Assembly (NCBI GenBank): GCA_046299415.1
Contig: JBKBII010000004.1
Location: 186,001-250,000, forward strand
Direction of reading: 5' to 3'
Origin: JBKBII01 sp046299415
Lineage (GTDB): Bacteria > Pseudomonadota > Gammaproteobacteria > Ectothiorhodospirales > Ectothiorhodospiraceae
Length of the DNA: 64,000 bases
This document shows positions 18,174 through 27,067 of this stretch, piece by piece. The notes under the pieces were generated by a model, which did no database searches, was not told where the DNA came from, and was given only the letters and a program-made list of their open reading frames with translations. The number at the start of each line of letters is the position of its first letter. Position 1 is the first letter of the stretch. Position numbers and translations under genes: made by a program.

Positions 18174-19373
18174 ATGTCCTGGCTGGCGGCTCTGGTCATC
18201 GCGGCGACCGCTGGGCTGACGATCTGGATCACCTACGCGACGCTGCAGGGGCTGTGGTGGTCGTGGCGCAACCGGAGCCGGGTGTTGCGCCTGTGGGTGG
18301 TGGCGCGGCGCAGCTACGCCACTGAACCCGGGGCCACCGCGCCCGGGTCGAGCAAGGCCGCTGACTCGCCTGGGCAACGTTGGATCGATCTCTGGCTGGT
18401 GCGGCTATCGCCCGCGCCGTTGCCGTCTTTTGCCGCCGGTCAGTACCTGACAGTGCGACCGCCGCCGGGAACGCCGAAACGAGCCTATTCCATTGCCAAT
18501 GGGCCACGCTGGCCATGGGCCTATCGTTTGATCGTCCAGATCGAGCCCGACGGGCGCACCTCGCCGTGGATCGACCAGCATGCAAGATTCGGGCGGCGGC
18601 TTCAGGCCGATCCGCCCAGAGGGTCGTTCGGGTGGCGTCCGGAGCACCATGCGGCGCCGTTGGTGCTGGTTGCGGGGGGCGTTGGGATCACGCCGATGCT
18701 CGCAATCGTCGAGCGGGTTGCAAAAGCCGGCGGGCATGGTCATGCGGTGGTGCTGATTCACTCGGTGCGCGATCCGGCCTTGGCCGTGGATCGGGATCGG
18801 CTGAGCCGACTCGCGAGTCGAACGCCGTGGTTGACGTATCGTCTCTTCCTGACAGGGCGCGCATCGCCGGCCGCGGAGTGTCCGATTCACGACGCGGGGC
18901 TCTGGGAGCGCCGGCGAGTGACCGTGGAGGACCTGCTGGAAACGGACACGAACGGCCATGCGCACTATTTCTTCTGTGGCTCCAACGCGTTCATGGCGGC
19001 GTTGATGGATGGACTGCGAGCCCGTGGCGTCGAGGAGGCTCGCCTGCACTACGAGGCGTTCAGCCTGGATGTCGAAGGTGGCACGCGTATTCAGGATTGC
19101 CGCTTTGGATCGCAGGTGTTCGATTTTGAGCCCGAGCACGGGACGTTGCTGAGTGCGCTGGAGGCGGCGGGCTGCACGCTGGAGGCGGACTGCCGAGTCG
19201 GAGACTGCGGTGTCTGTCGCGTACGTTTAGCGACCGGACAGGTGCACTGGCTGGTACCCGAGGCGCAAAGCAGCGCTGCATCGGGTGAAGTGCTCGTCTG
19301 TTGCACGCGCCCACTCGGGCGGGTCACCCTCGAACCGGTGACCGATCGGGACGCCATCGCGCACGCCGGCTAG
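18174..19373 (+). CDS. Membrane-tethered FAD/NAD(P)H oxidoreductase with C-terminal 2Fe-2S ferredoxin domain
   Basis: A 399-residue flavoreductase. Residues about 4-28 form a membrane anchor. The FAD domain has RAYSIAN at 103-109, the NAD(P)H domain has AGGVGITPML at 167-176 and YFFCGSNAFM at 265-274, and the C-terminal plant-type ferredoxin domain has Cys340-x4-Cys345-x2-Cys348 and Cys376. The order FAD-NAD-2Fe-2S is that of the phthalate dioxygenase reductase and vanillate demethylase reductase group, but no oxygenase gene is present. It starts 13 bases after the PepSY-type gene and closes the TonB-receptor operon, so electron delivery for reductive iron release is the likely job. An oxygenase reductase is the alternative. 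Confidence 0.88.
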   Translation: MSWLAALVIAATAGLTIWITYATLQGLWWSWRNRSRVLRLWVVARRSYATEPGATAPGSSKAADSPGQRWIDLWLVRLSPAPLPSFAAGQYLTVRPPPGTPKRAYSIANGPRWPWAYRLIVQIEPDGRTSPWIDQHARFGRRLQADPPRGSFGWRPEHHAAPLVLVAGGVGITPMLAIVERVAKAGGHGHAVVLIHSVRDPALAVDRDRLSRLASRTPWLTYRLFLTGRASPAAECPIHDAGLWERRRVTVEDLLETDTNGHAHYFFCGSNAFMAALMDGLRARGVEEARLHYEAFSLDVEGGTRIQDCRFGSQVFDFEPEHGTLLSALEAAGCTLEADCRVGDCGVCRVRLATGQVHWLVPEAQSSAASGEVLVCCTRPLGRVTLEPVTDRDAIAHAG

Positions 19374-19483
19374 CGTGCGCCAGGGATTTCGGCGCCGGGC
19401 TTGGTGGCCTCTGGTTTTCGCAAAGGATGCGGACGAGCGCGGCTGTCCGGACGATTCGCGCGCCTGATTCGCGCTCCTGCGGC

Positions 19484-20797
19484 TTACCGCTGTGCGGCAA
19501 TGCGAAAGGCCTCGCGGGCACAGTCGATGGTGGTGTCGATGTCGGCTTCACTGTGGGCCGTGGAGAGAAAGCCGGCTTCGAAAGCACTCGGCGCGAGGTA
19601 GACGCCGCGGTCGAGCATGGCGTGGAAGAAGGCCTTGAATGCAACGAGGTCACAGTGAGTCGCCTGGCTGTAGTTGGTGACCGGTTCGGGATTGAAGAAG
19701 ATCCCGAACATGCCGGCGACGCGGTTGCTCGACAGGGGTACCCCGGCCTCGCGGGCGGCGTCTTCGAGCCCCGCGATCAGGCGGTGAGTCAGGCTGTCGA
19801 GGCGTTCGTAGAAGCCAGGGCGTGCGATGATCTCCAGCGTTTTCAGGCCGGCGGTCATGGCGATCGGGTTGCCGGAGAGCGTGCCGGCCTGGTAGACCGG
19901 CCCGACAGGCGCCAGGTGGCCCATGATGTCGGCGCGTCCGCCGAAGGCGCCCACCGGCATGCCGCCGCCGATGATTTTGCCGAGCGTCGTCAGATCGGGC
20001 CGCACGCCGTAGAGGCCCTGTGCCGAGCCGGGATGGACGCGAAAGCCGGTCATGACTTCGTCGAAGATCAGCACGGCCCCCGAGGTGTCGCAGACCTCGC
20101 GCAGCGTCTCGAGGAATCCCGGTACCGGCGGGATGCAGTTCATGTTGCCGGCGATCGGTTCGACGATGATGCAAGCCACTTCGTCGCCGTGCGCGGCGAA
20201 AAACTCCCGTACGCCATCGGCGTCGTTGTAGTCGAGCGTGGTGGTGAGCCCGGCGAGGGCGGCGGGCACGCCGGGGCTGGATGGCTGGCCGAGCGTCAGG
20301 GCGCCGGACCCGGCCTTGACCAACAGCGCGTCGCCGTGGCCGTGGTAGTTGCCTTCGAACTTGACGATGCGATCGCGACCGGTGAACCCGCGCGCGAGAC
20401 GGATGGCGCTCATCGTCGCTTCGGTGCCCGAGCTCGTCATGCGGATCTGTTCAATCGACGGCAGCATCTGGCGAACGCGTTCGGCCATGTCGATTTCGAG
20501 CGCGGTCGGGCAGCCGAAGGACAGCCCGCCGCCGCAGGCTTGACGCACCGCTTCAAGAATCTCGGGGTGGGCGTGCCCGGCGACCATCGGCCCCCACGAG
20601 CCGATGTAGTCGATGTAGCGTTCGCCGTCCGCACCGTATAGGTAGGCGCCTTCGGCGCGCTCGACGAAGACCGGATGCCCGCCGACGCCCTTGAACGCGC
20701 GCACCGGGGAGTTCACGCCGCCGGGAATGGTTCTTTGCGCGCGTTCGAACAGGGCTCGAGACTGGGGGCGTTGGGTCGCAGTGGTGTCGGTGGTCAT
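19484..20797 (-). CDS. hemL: Glutamate-1-semialdehyde 2,1-aminomutase
   Basis: HemL makes 5-aminolevulinate, the haem precursor, in the C5 pathway. The 437-residue protein has the PLP-enzyme landmarks FDEVMTGFRV and the Schiff-base lysine in TTLGKIIGGGMPVGAFGG, along with the conserved start FERAQRTIPGGVNSPVRAFKG. AGGAAC lies 4 bases before the ATG. It converges on the iron operon at its 3' end with 110 bases between them; no strong terminator was seen there. Confidence 0.97.
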   Translation of the reverse strand: MTTDTTATQRPQSRALFERAQRTIPGGVNSPVRAFKGVGGHPVFVERAEGAYLYGADGERYIDYIGSWGPMVAGHAHPEILEAVRQACGGGLSFGCPTALEIDMAERVRQMLPSIEQIRMTSSGTEATMSAIRLARGFTGRDRIVKFEGNYHGHGDALLVKAGSGALTLGQPSSPGVPAALAGLTTTLDYNDADGVREFFAAHGDEVACIIVEPIAGNMNCIPPVPGFLETLREVCDTSGAVLIFDEVMTGFRVHPGSAQGLYGVRPDLTTLGKIIGGGMPVGAFGGRADIMGHLAPVGPVYQAGTLSGNPIAMTAGLKTLEIIARPGFYERLDSLTHRLIAGLEDAAREAGVPLSSNRVAGMFGIFFNPEPVTNYSQATHCDLVAFKAFFHAMLDRGVYLAPSAFEAGFLSTAHSEADIDTTIDCAREAFRIAAQR

Positions 20798-21052
20798 GGC
20801 TGTTCCTGATTTTTGGCTGGGCTTGTCGGGCTGATTTTGGTTCGCTGGCGAACGAACGACGACAAAGCACCAGCGCCGGTGGGCGCAAGGCCAGCGTCCT
20901 TGTCAGTTCAGTGGGTTCTTCATTGATCGAATTCTGGTCGATTCGGATGGCCAGACCTCAGCAAACTCGACGGCTCGGTTTGACTAGGCTTCTGAGGCGA
21001 AGGGCGCAAAGTTCGACAGAATCCCGAATTCGCTTTGGAAAAGCCGTGGTGG

Positions 21053-21397
21053 TCAGGCGTGGCCGAAATGCCCTTGCGATCCGACGTCGTCAAAATATTC
21101 GCTCTCTCGCGCGAGGTGCTCGGTGAGTTTCAGCAGTTCACTGAGGCGAGCTTCCGGATGGGTATACGGTGCGCAAGTTTCGCAGCTTGGGTCGTCGCAG
21201 GGTTGGCGTGCGTACAGCCAGAAATGGATCGCACCAGCGAGTAGACCGTCGGCCGTGTCGTCGACGTGCTCGTCGTTGTCGGTTGCAGTCAAACGGTTGG
21301 CGAGTTCGATCAAGTGTGTGGCGGCTTCTTGGTAGGCGTCTTCGCGCGCGGGATCGACGAGATCGTCGGTTTGATCGTCGCGATGTGAGTCGTTCAT
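21053..21397 (-). CDS. Small acidic protein with a Cys motif, function unknown
   Basis: A 114-residue protein, rich in Asp, Glu and His. It has a predicted helix (EDAYQEAATHLIELANRLTA), a central GAIHFWLYARQPC segment, and a Cys-x4-Cys-x2-Cys cluster (CDDPSCETC at about residues 67-75) that could bind a metal. I do not recognise the family. Codon use and composition are protein-like, unlike the Arg-rich overlapping frames on the other strand. It stands between hemL and ispG on the minus strand with more than 250 bases on each side. Confidence 0.7.
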   Translation of the reverse strand: MNDSHRDDQTDDLVDPAREDAYQEAATHLIELANRLTATDNDEHVDDTADGLLAGAIHFWLYARQPCDDPSCETCAPYTHPEARLSELLKLTEHLARESEYFDDVGSQGHFGHA

Positions 21398-21684
21398 GTC
21401 GTGGGCCTTTGAGTGTTGCGAGGCGGGTTTGCGGCCACAACCTTGGGGCGCGTGTGGGGTCGCGCGGTGCTTCGAGGGTTGTGCTGGCGATTGCGTCGAA
21501 TGGTCTTCGCGGCGTTGCCGGTTCGATGGCGTCAGGTCTGGCCCGCTGCGTGAGACTTGCGAGCCTGTTGCGGCGCGGTGCCTAGGCGGTGGGAATCCGC
21601 GTCCGATGAGGACGGTTCGATGTGATTCGGAGTGGCGAGCTTGCGCAGAACATTTGTGGATTGGCCGAGTTCAGGCAGAGCGCG

Positions 21685-22995
21685 TCAGTGCACTGCCGGA
21701 AAGCGTCTCGCGACGTAGTCGTCGAGCAGCGCCTGGAACTCTTCGGCGATGCGTTCGCCTTTCAGCGTGACGGTTTTTTCGCCATCTTCATAGACCGGGG
21801 CGACGGGTTGCTCGCCGGTGCCGGGCAGGGAGATGCCGATATTGGCGTGGCGGCTTTCGCCGGGACCATTGACGACGCAGCCCATGACGGCGACGGTCAT
21901 ATTTTCGACGCCGGGATGATGAAGTTTCCATTCCGCCATGCGGTTGCGGATGTGGCTCTGGATGTCACGCGCGAGATGTTGGAAGACGTCGCTCGAAGTG
22001 CGGCCGCAGCCCGGGCAGGCGATCACAGCCGGGAGAAAGCTTCGTAAGCCGAGCGATTGCAGAATCTCTTGTGCAACGTACACCTCTTGACAGCGGTCGC
22101 CGCCAGGTTCGGGCGTCAGCGAGATGCGAATGGTGTCGCCGATACCTTGTTGCAGAAGGATCGCGAGGGCGCTGCTCGAGGCGACGATGCCTTTGATCCC
22201 CATGCCGGCTTCGGTGAGACCGAGATGCAGCGGATAATCGCAGCGACGAGCGAGTTCTCGATAAACGCTGATCAGGGGTTGCACGCCCGAGACTTTGGCC
22301 GAAAGAACGATCTGATCGTGGCCGAGGCCGAGTGATTCGGCCTGTTGTGCAGACTCGAGCGCGGACCGAATCAGCGCCTCTTGCATGACCGACTCTAGCG
22401 GTTCGGGTCGTGTTCGGCGGGCGTTTGCGTCGAGCATCTTCGCCATCATGGCCTGGTCGAGCGAGCCCCAGTTGACGCCGATGCGAACGGCTTTCTGATA
22501 GCGACAGGCGGCCTCGATCATCGCAGCAAACTGCGCATCCTTTTTTGCCCCTCTACCGACGTTGCCCGGATTGATGCGCAGTTTGGCCAGAGCTTCGGCG
22601 CAGGCTGGGACTTCTGCCAACAGGCGGTGACCGTTGAAGTGGAAGTCGCCGACGAGAGGAACGTCGAGCCCCATTTGCTCAAGGCGCTCGCGAATTTCGG
22701 GGACGGCGCGGGCGGCGTCGAGATCGTTGACGGTGATGCGGACGACCTCGGACCCGGCGCGGGCCAATTCCGCGACTTGGACCGTGGTGCGGACGACGTC
22801 AGCGGTGTCGGTGTTGGTCATCGATTGCACCATAACCGGATGGGCACTGCCGATGCTGACGGAGCCGACCTTTACCGACGGCGTGACTCGACGCGGCGCG
22901 AGACCGTCAACGGGGCGAATGGTGTCGGCTGACGATGCCTGTGTGCCGGGCGCGGCGTTCGAGACGGCGGATTTCGTTGATGGTGTGCTTGACAT
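21685..22995 (-). CDS. ispG: 4-hydroxy-3-methylbut-2-en-1-yl diphosphate synthase
   Basis: IspG (GcpE) reduces methylerythritol cyclodiphosphate to HMBPP, the penultimate MEP step, using a 4Fe-4S cluster. The 436-residue length is somewhat above the usual 370-410 because of about 30 extra N-terminal residues. Cluster ligands are in CPGCGRTSSDVFQ and MGCVVNGPGES; HPVMVQSMTNTDTADV and INPGNVG are characteristic. dxs of the same pathway lies at 3351-5420. Confidence 0.97.
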   Translation of the reverse strand: MSSTPSTKSAVSNAAPGTQASSADTIRPVDGLAPRRVTPSVKVGSVSIGSAHPVMVQSMTNTDTADVVRTTVQVAELARAGSEVVRITVNDLDAARAVPEIRERLEQMGLDVPLVGDFHFNGHRLLAEVPACAEALAKLRINPGNVGRGAKKDAQFAAMIEAACRYQKAVRIGVNWGSLDQAMMAKMLDANARRTRPEPLESVMQEALIRSALESAQQAESLGLGHDQIVLSAKVSGVQPLISVYRELARRCDYPLHLGLTEAGMGIKGIVASSSALAILLQQGIGDTIRISLTPEPGGDRCQEVYVAQEILQSLGLRSFLPAVIACPGCGRTSSDVFQHLARDIQSHIRNRMAEWKLHHPGVENMTVAVMGCVVNGPGESRHANIGISLPGTGEQPVAPVYEDGEKTVTLKGERIAEEFQALLDDYVARRFPAVH

Positions 22996-23292
22996 GGGCT
23001 TCGGGGCGGGCTCCGCGGTCGTGGGCGGGTCGAGGCTGTTTGGACCTGTCCAGTGTATTGCGCCGGGCGCTAGAGTGGCGTCTGTGTGTCGTCCACTAGG
23101 GTTTCGCGCGGAGGTTAATCAATTTTTGACGCGGGTGACTGCGGGTATGATGAAGGTTTCCCTCCGCGCCGATGGTAGCAGTCGCCGCGCGGGTCGCGCT
23201 CTTGAATGGTGCTGGCCGCGTGACCATTGGTTTTTCAGCTGACGGTCTTGCGTCGTCTTGCGTCGGTCACGGCTCGTCCTGGCCTGACTCTC

Positions 23293-23312
23293 GGCCGCCT
23301 GTGTGGGCGGCC
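23293..23312. repeat. Inverted repeat upstream of pnp
   Basis: Arms GGCCGCC (23293-23299) and GGCGGCC (23306-23312) with a 6-base loop. A T-run follows only 11 bases later, so it is a weak terminator at best. A leader hairpin of the kind RNase III cuts before pnp in enteric bacteria is another possibility. Confidence 0.4.
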
Positions 23313-23445
23313 TGGGAGCCGTTTTTGGCATCATCGAGTCAGGCTGCCCTCACAGCTGCTCTTAGGCGGCTCTGAAGAGCGAGGCGTAGGATTGAAGTGT
23401 GTTGGGTTGTAGTGAGGCCAAAACTCTTCTGATAAGGAGCGTGGA

Positions 23446-23601
23446 ATGTACCGAGACGGATCCGGCGGAGGTGGGTCGCAAAGAGATCTGGGAATCAGCG
23501 CCCGAGGCTCGGGTGAGTGTGTTTGTGACGAACTGATGCCAGAATGTCACGGTACTTTTTCTGGTTCTTCTCGGTCGCGGCGCGTCCATCGTTCGGGTTG
23601 A
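23446..23601 (+). CDS. Possible small ORF (51 codons) upstream of pnp
   Basis: TAAGGAG at 23433-23439 sits 6 bases before an ATG, a strong start signal that opens a 51-codon frame ending in TGA at 23599. The product begins MYRDGSGGGGSQ and contains CVC and a third Cys; it is Ser/Gly/Arg-rich with no recognised domain or signal peptide. It ends 214 bases before pnp. The ribosome-binding site is the only real support; a chance occurrence is quite possible. Confidence 0.3.
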   Translation: MYRDGSGGGGSQRDLGISARGSGECVCDELMPECHGTFSGSSRSRRVHRSG

Positions 23602-23815
23602 TCAGCGCGGCTCAGGTCTGATTGGGCTCAAACGGGTTCGGCAATTTCGATCCGACCTCGGGTCATGCTCGGGCCGAGGATAATTTGAGTCCGATCCACT
23701 GCGGCTGAGTTGATCCGGTTCCAAAGCCCAGGCGCTCGGGGTCCATGCCGGTGTGGCGGGCGTCGGGCGGCGCGAAGCAATCGCAATTGAGTCCTACGGC
23801 AAGAGAGGCATATTC

Positions 23816-25903
23816 GTGGCAATCATTCAGCGTTTTCCCTTCGGCGAGCATACCGTCACCCTCGAAATCGGCGAGATTGCGCGTCAATCCTCGGCGGCCG
23901 TAATGGTCAATATGGCCGACACCGTGGTGCTCGTGACCTGTGTTGCGCGCCAGCAGGCTGATCCGACGAAGGACTTCTTCCCCCTGACGGTCAATTACCA
24001 AGAGCGCAGCTACGCAGCTGGCAAGATTCCCGGGGGTTTTTTTAAGCGCGAGGGACGCCCGAGCGAGAAGGAGACGCTGACTTCGCGCTTGATCGATCGC
24101 CCGTTGCGACCACTTTTTGCTGATGGGTTCAAGAACGAAGTTCAGGTGATTGCGACAGTGATGTCGGTGAATCCCGAAGTGGATCCCGATATCGTCGCCA
24201 TGATCGGTGCGTCGGCAGCGGTGACTTGCGCGGGTTTGCCGTTCGCGGGACCGATCGGGTGTGCGCGAGTGGGCTATCGCGACGGGGCTTATTTGTTGAA
24301 TCCGTCGCAGACGGCGCTGAAAACTTCAGCGCTCGATTTGGTCGTCGCGGGCACTGAAAACGCCGTAATTATGGTGGAGTCCGAGGCGCAGGAACTCTCC
24401 GAGGACGTGATGCTCGGTGCGGTGACCTTTGGTCATGAGCAGATGCAAGTCGCGATTCAGGCCATCCGCGAGTTGGCAGCACAAGTAGGCAATACGTTCG
24501 AATGGACGCCGCCCGAGAACGACAGTGCGCTGTTTGACCGCGTGCGGGAGCAAGCTGGCGGCGCCCTGGCACAGGCGTATCAGATTGCCGAAAAGCAGGA
24601 TCGTCAGGCTGCAATCGCCGCCGTGCGCGATGCGCTGGTTGCAGAGCTTTGTGTTGACGGCGATGAATCGGCTCCGTCAGTCGCGGATGTCAAGAACGCA
24701 TTTCACGATCTTGAGTATCGTGTGGTGCGTGACCGAGTGCTCGATGGTCAGCCGCGGATTGACGGCCGTGATGCACGGACCGTACGTCCGATTACGGTTC
24801 GCACCGGCGTGCTGCCGCGCACTCACGGCTCGGCGCTGTTCACTCGCGGTGAGACGCAGGCTTTGGTGGTGGCGACGCTCGGCACCGACCGTGATGCCCA
24901 GATCATCGACGCGATCGAGGGCGAGCGCCGTGACCGCTTCATGCTGCATTACAACTTTCCGCCCTACTGCACCGGTGAGACCGGCATGGTCGGTACACCC
25001 AAGCGTCGCGAAATTGGACATGGGCGCTTGGCCAAGCGTGGCGTGCAGGCGGTGATGCCGGCAGAGTCCGACTTCCCCTACGTCGTGCGTGTCGTATCCG
25101 AAATCACAGAATCGAACGGTTCGAGTTCGATGGCTTCGGTGTGTGGCGCATCACTGGCGTTGATGGATGCAGGGGTGCCGTTGAGGGCGCCAGTCGCTGG
25201 TATCGCGATGGGCCTGATCAAGGAAGGCGATCGGTTCGCCGTGCTCTCCGACATCTTGGGCGACGAGGATCATCTCGGCGACATGGACTTCAAGGTGGCA
25301 GGTACCACGAACGGTATCACTGCGCTGCAGATGGACATCAAAATCGATGGCATCACCCGCGACATTATGTCGAAGGCCTTGTCTCAGGCGCAGGAGGGGC
25401 GGCTTCATATTCTCGAGAAGATGAATGCTGAGCTGGCGACGGCGAGGACCGAGCTATCGGCCTTTGCGCCGCGCTTCACGACGTTGCGTATCAATCCGGA
25501 CAAGATCCGCGACGTGATCGGCAAGGGTGGTGCGACGATTCGAATGCTGACGGAGGAAACGGGTACCACGATCGATATACAGGACGACGGATCCGTGCGA
25601 ATTGCATCGGCGGATCGTGCGGCCGGAGAAGAGGCACGTCGGCGAATCGAAGAGCTGACGGCGGACGTCGAGATCGGCAAGGTTTACAAAGGCCGAGTGG
25701 CTAAAATCATGGACTTTGGCGCCTTCGTATCGATCTTGCCGGGGCGCGATGGTCTCGTGCATATCTCCCAGATTTCTGACGAGAGGGTCGAGAAAGTGAT
25801 CGATTTCGTCAAGGAAGGCGATGAAATTTCGGTCAAGGTGCTCGAGGTCGACAAACAGGGTCGAATCCGTTTGTCGATGAAGGCCGTCAACGAGCCGGGC
25901 TGA
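23816..25903 (+). CDS. pnp: Polyribonucleotide nucleotidyltransferase (PNPase)
   Basis: PNPase degrades RNA phosphorolytically from the 3' end and is part of the degradosome. The 695-residue protein has two RNase PH domains (RSYAAGKIPGGFFKREGRPSE in the first; LFTRGETQALVVATLG in the second), a KH domain with the GKGG loop (IRDVIGKGGATIRML) and a C-terminal S1 domain (GRVAKIMDFGAFVSILPG). The GTG at 23816, preceded by AGAGAGG, is chosen over an upstream in-frame start because conserved sequence begins right there. Autoregulation through a leader hairpin is known in E. coli; rpsO is missing from its usual place. Confidence 0.98.
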   Translation: MAIIQRFPFGEHTVTLEIGEIARQSSAAVMVNMADTVVLVTCVARQQADPTKDFFPLTVNYQERSYAAGKIPGGFFKREGRPSEKETLTSRLIDRPLRPLFADGFKNEVQVIATVMSVNPEVDPDIVAMIGASAAVTCAGLPFAGPIGCARVGYRDGAYLLNPSQTALKTSALDLVVAGTENAVIMVESEAQELSEDVMLGAVTFGHEQMQVAIQAIRELAAQVGNTFEWTPPENDSALFDRVREQAGGALAQAYQIAEKQDRQAAIAAVRDALVAELCVDGDESAPSVADVKNAFHDLEYRVVRDRVLDGQPRIDGRDARTVRPITVRTGVLPRTHGSALFTRGETQALVVATLGTDRDAQIIDAIEGERRDRFMLHYNFPPYCTGETGMVGTPKRREIGHGRLAKRGVQAVMPAESDFPYVVRVVSEITESNGSSSMASVCGASLALMDAGVPLRAPVAGIAMGLIKEGDRFAVLSDILGDEDHLGDMDFKVAGTTNGITALQMDIKIDGITRDIMSKALSQAQEGRLHILEKMNAELATARTELSAFAPRFTTLRINPDKIRDVIGKGGATIRMLTEETGTTIDIQDDGSVRIASADRAAGEEARRRIEELTADVEIGKVYKGRVAKIMDFGAFVSILPGRDGLVHISQISDERVEKVIDFVKEGDEISVKVLEVDKQGRIRLSMKAVNEPG

Positions 25904-25955
25904 GGCGAGACGGGTAAGCCGGCGATCAGTGTCGTTTTAGATCGCTACCGATGCG

Positions 25956-25978
25956 CGAGGGCGTCCCTTTCGTTTTTT
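25956..25978 (+). terminator. Weak terminator candidate just after pnp
   Basis: A small stem built on AGGG/CCCT with a 3-base loop, followed by TTTCG and six T. It is about 55 bases beyond the pnp stop. The stem is short, so efficiency is doubtful. Confidence 0.4.
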
Positions 25979-25992
25979 GATCGTTTGTCTCA

Positions 25993-26026
25993 AGGGACGA
26001 GCCCAAGGTACGAGAGGGACGAGCCC
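25993..26026. repeat. 12-bp direct repeat with 22-bp period
   Basis: Two perfect copies of AGGGACGAGCCC, at 25993-26004 and 26015-26026. The 22-base start-to-start distance is about two helical turns, as in tandem protein-binding sites. No binding protein is known. Confidence 0.6.
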
Positions 26027-26116
26027 GAAATTTGGCCTTGATGGTCGGGTTTCATCAAGGCTCCGTGGGTCGCCCTGGTGGTCGGTTTCGTGGGCGGCTC
26101 TTGTAACGGAGTCGTG

Positions 26117-26154
26117 CGGCCGCGTCGGGTGTGCTCGACGCGGCCGTTTTTGTT
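26117..26154 (+). terminator. Strong rho-independent terminator
   Basis: A perfect 11-bp GC-rich stem (CGGCCGCGTCG / CGACGCGGCCG), 8-base loop, then TTTTTGTT. This is the clearest terminator in the window. It ends either a long pnp 3' UTR or a separate short transcript starting after pnp. Confidence 0.9.
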
Positions 26155-26587
26155 AGTGGCGGGTGAACAAACTGCGACTCGCCCTTCATGCGGAGACCTG
26201 CGGTCACGGGCGTCGAGCATCCGATGCTCGAGTGACTTGACTTGCCGTTGGTCGCTTTCGATACGTCTGTGCTCGCAACCTTGTGATCCTGCGACTTTGC
26301 TTCGGGGTCAGCCTGTCGATTCGGCCTTGGTCTGGCTTTGATCCGGTTCTCGGTTGGACGGGAGTCGGAGCGGTTTGGTCTCTTGGATCCAGTCACCATT
26401 TAGGCGAGTCGGCTGGCGCTGCTGTTGGTTTTTGGGTCAATGGAGACCTGGAGAACAGCCGCAGGTGGGCGTGAGGCAGGGTGCGCGGAGGTGGGTGACC
26501 GAGAAACCAAGAAGACTGTCAAGCGCGAGAACGAGTGCCGTGCAGCGCGGCGATAGGTCCGCGCTGCGCGATCGGTTGGGAGCGTCA

Positions 26588-27067
26588 TTAGCGGGCTGGC
26601 AACACACCGAGGGTCAATGCCAGTAGTGCGCCAGTTCCGAACAGGCTGAGCATCGGGAGCGTCATGACGGCCGCCAGCACGTCGCGTTTGAAGAAGCGAC
26701 TCGCAACCCACAGGAGGCCCGCGGCACCAGCCATGAGTGTTGCTAGAGACAGCCATGCACTTGCGGCGAGTGCGGCAATGGCTGCAGCTGGCACTAACAT
26801 TACCGCGATGGGTTGCCACCAAGTGATTGCACCGGCGGCGCGAGCCCAGCCGTATCCGAAGGCGATCCACGCAGCCAAGGCCCCGAAAGCGACGACCCCG
26901 ATTGTGGGCGCGCCACCGGGGCTGCGGGCGCCAGGCGCATCGCCGGCTCCAATCGCGGCGACGATCAGGGCGCCGGCCAGAAGCGCCGTGAGCGTGGCAA
27001 TGATCAGACGTGGTGCGACCACGGCCATAGGAGGTTCGCGATCTCGTGGCATCGGTGGGTAGCGCAT
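26588..27067 (-). CDS. Small integral membrane protein, function unknown
   Basis: About 159 residues with four or five hydrophobic helices (LIIATLTALLAGALIVAAIGAG, GVVAFGALAAWIAFGYGW, then two or three more to the end) and Arg/Lys caps such as SRFFKRD. The composition is clearly that of a membrane protein, and the other frames here are Arg-rich noise. I do not recognise the family. The start is uncertain: ATGs at 27067, 27052 and 27028 and a GTG at 27082 are in frame and none has a good ribosome-binding site. Confidence 0.65.
   Translation of the reverse strand: MRYPPMPRDREPPMAVVAPRLIIATLTALLAGALIVAAIGAGDAPGARSPGGAPTIGVVAFGALAAWIAFGYGWARAAGAITWWQPIAVMLVPAAAIAALAASAWLSLATLMAGAAGLLWVASRFFKRDVLAAVMTLPMLSLFGTGALLALTLGVLPAR

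Larger units (their letters stand above)
22996..23815. other. Long pnp leader region; rpsO absent
   Basis: About 820 bases between the divergent ispG and pnp. In most gammaproteobacteria rpsO directly precedes pnp; no S15 coding sequence is present here. The stretch contains an inverted repeat GGCCGCC/GGCGGCC at 23293-23312 and a possible 51-codon ORF at 23446-23601. Other open frames look random. Confidence 0.6.
25904..26587. other. Gap after pnp with terminators and a direct repeat
   Basis: About 680 bases without a convincing coding frame. It holds a weak hairpin with T-run at 25956-25978, a 12-bp direct repeat at 25993-26026, and a strong rho-independent terminator at 26117-26154. Because the strong terminator is 214 bases past the pnp stop and follows another terminator-like element, a short non-coding transcript ending there is conceivable. 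The remainder, 26155-26587, shows nothing I can name. Confidence 0.5.

Noticed and set aside
19301..20641. 446-codon frame antisense to hemL
   Set aside because: hemL is certain on the other strand; this is its complementary-frame shadow.
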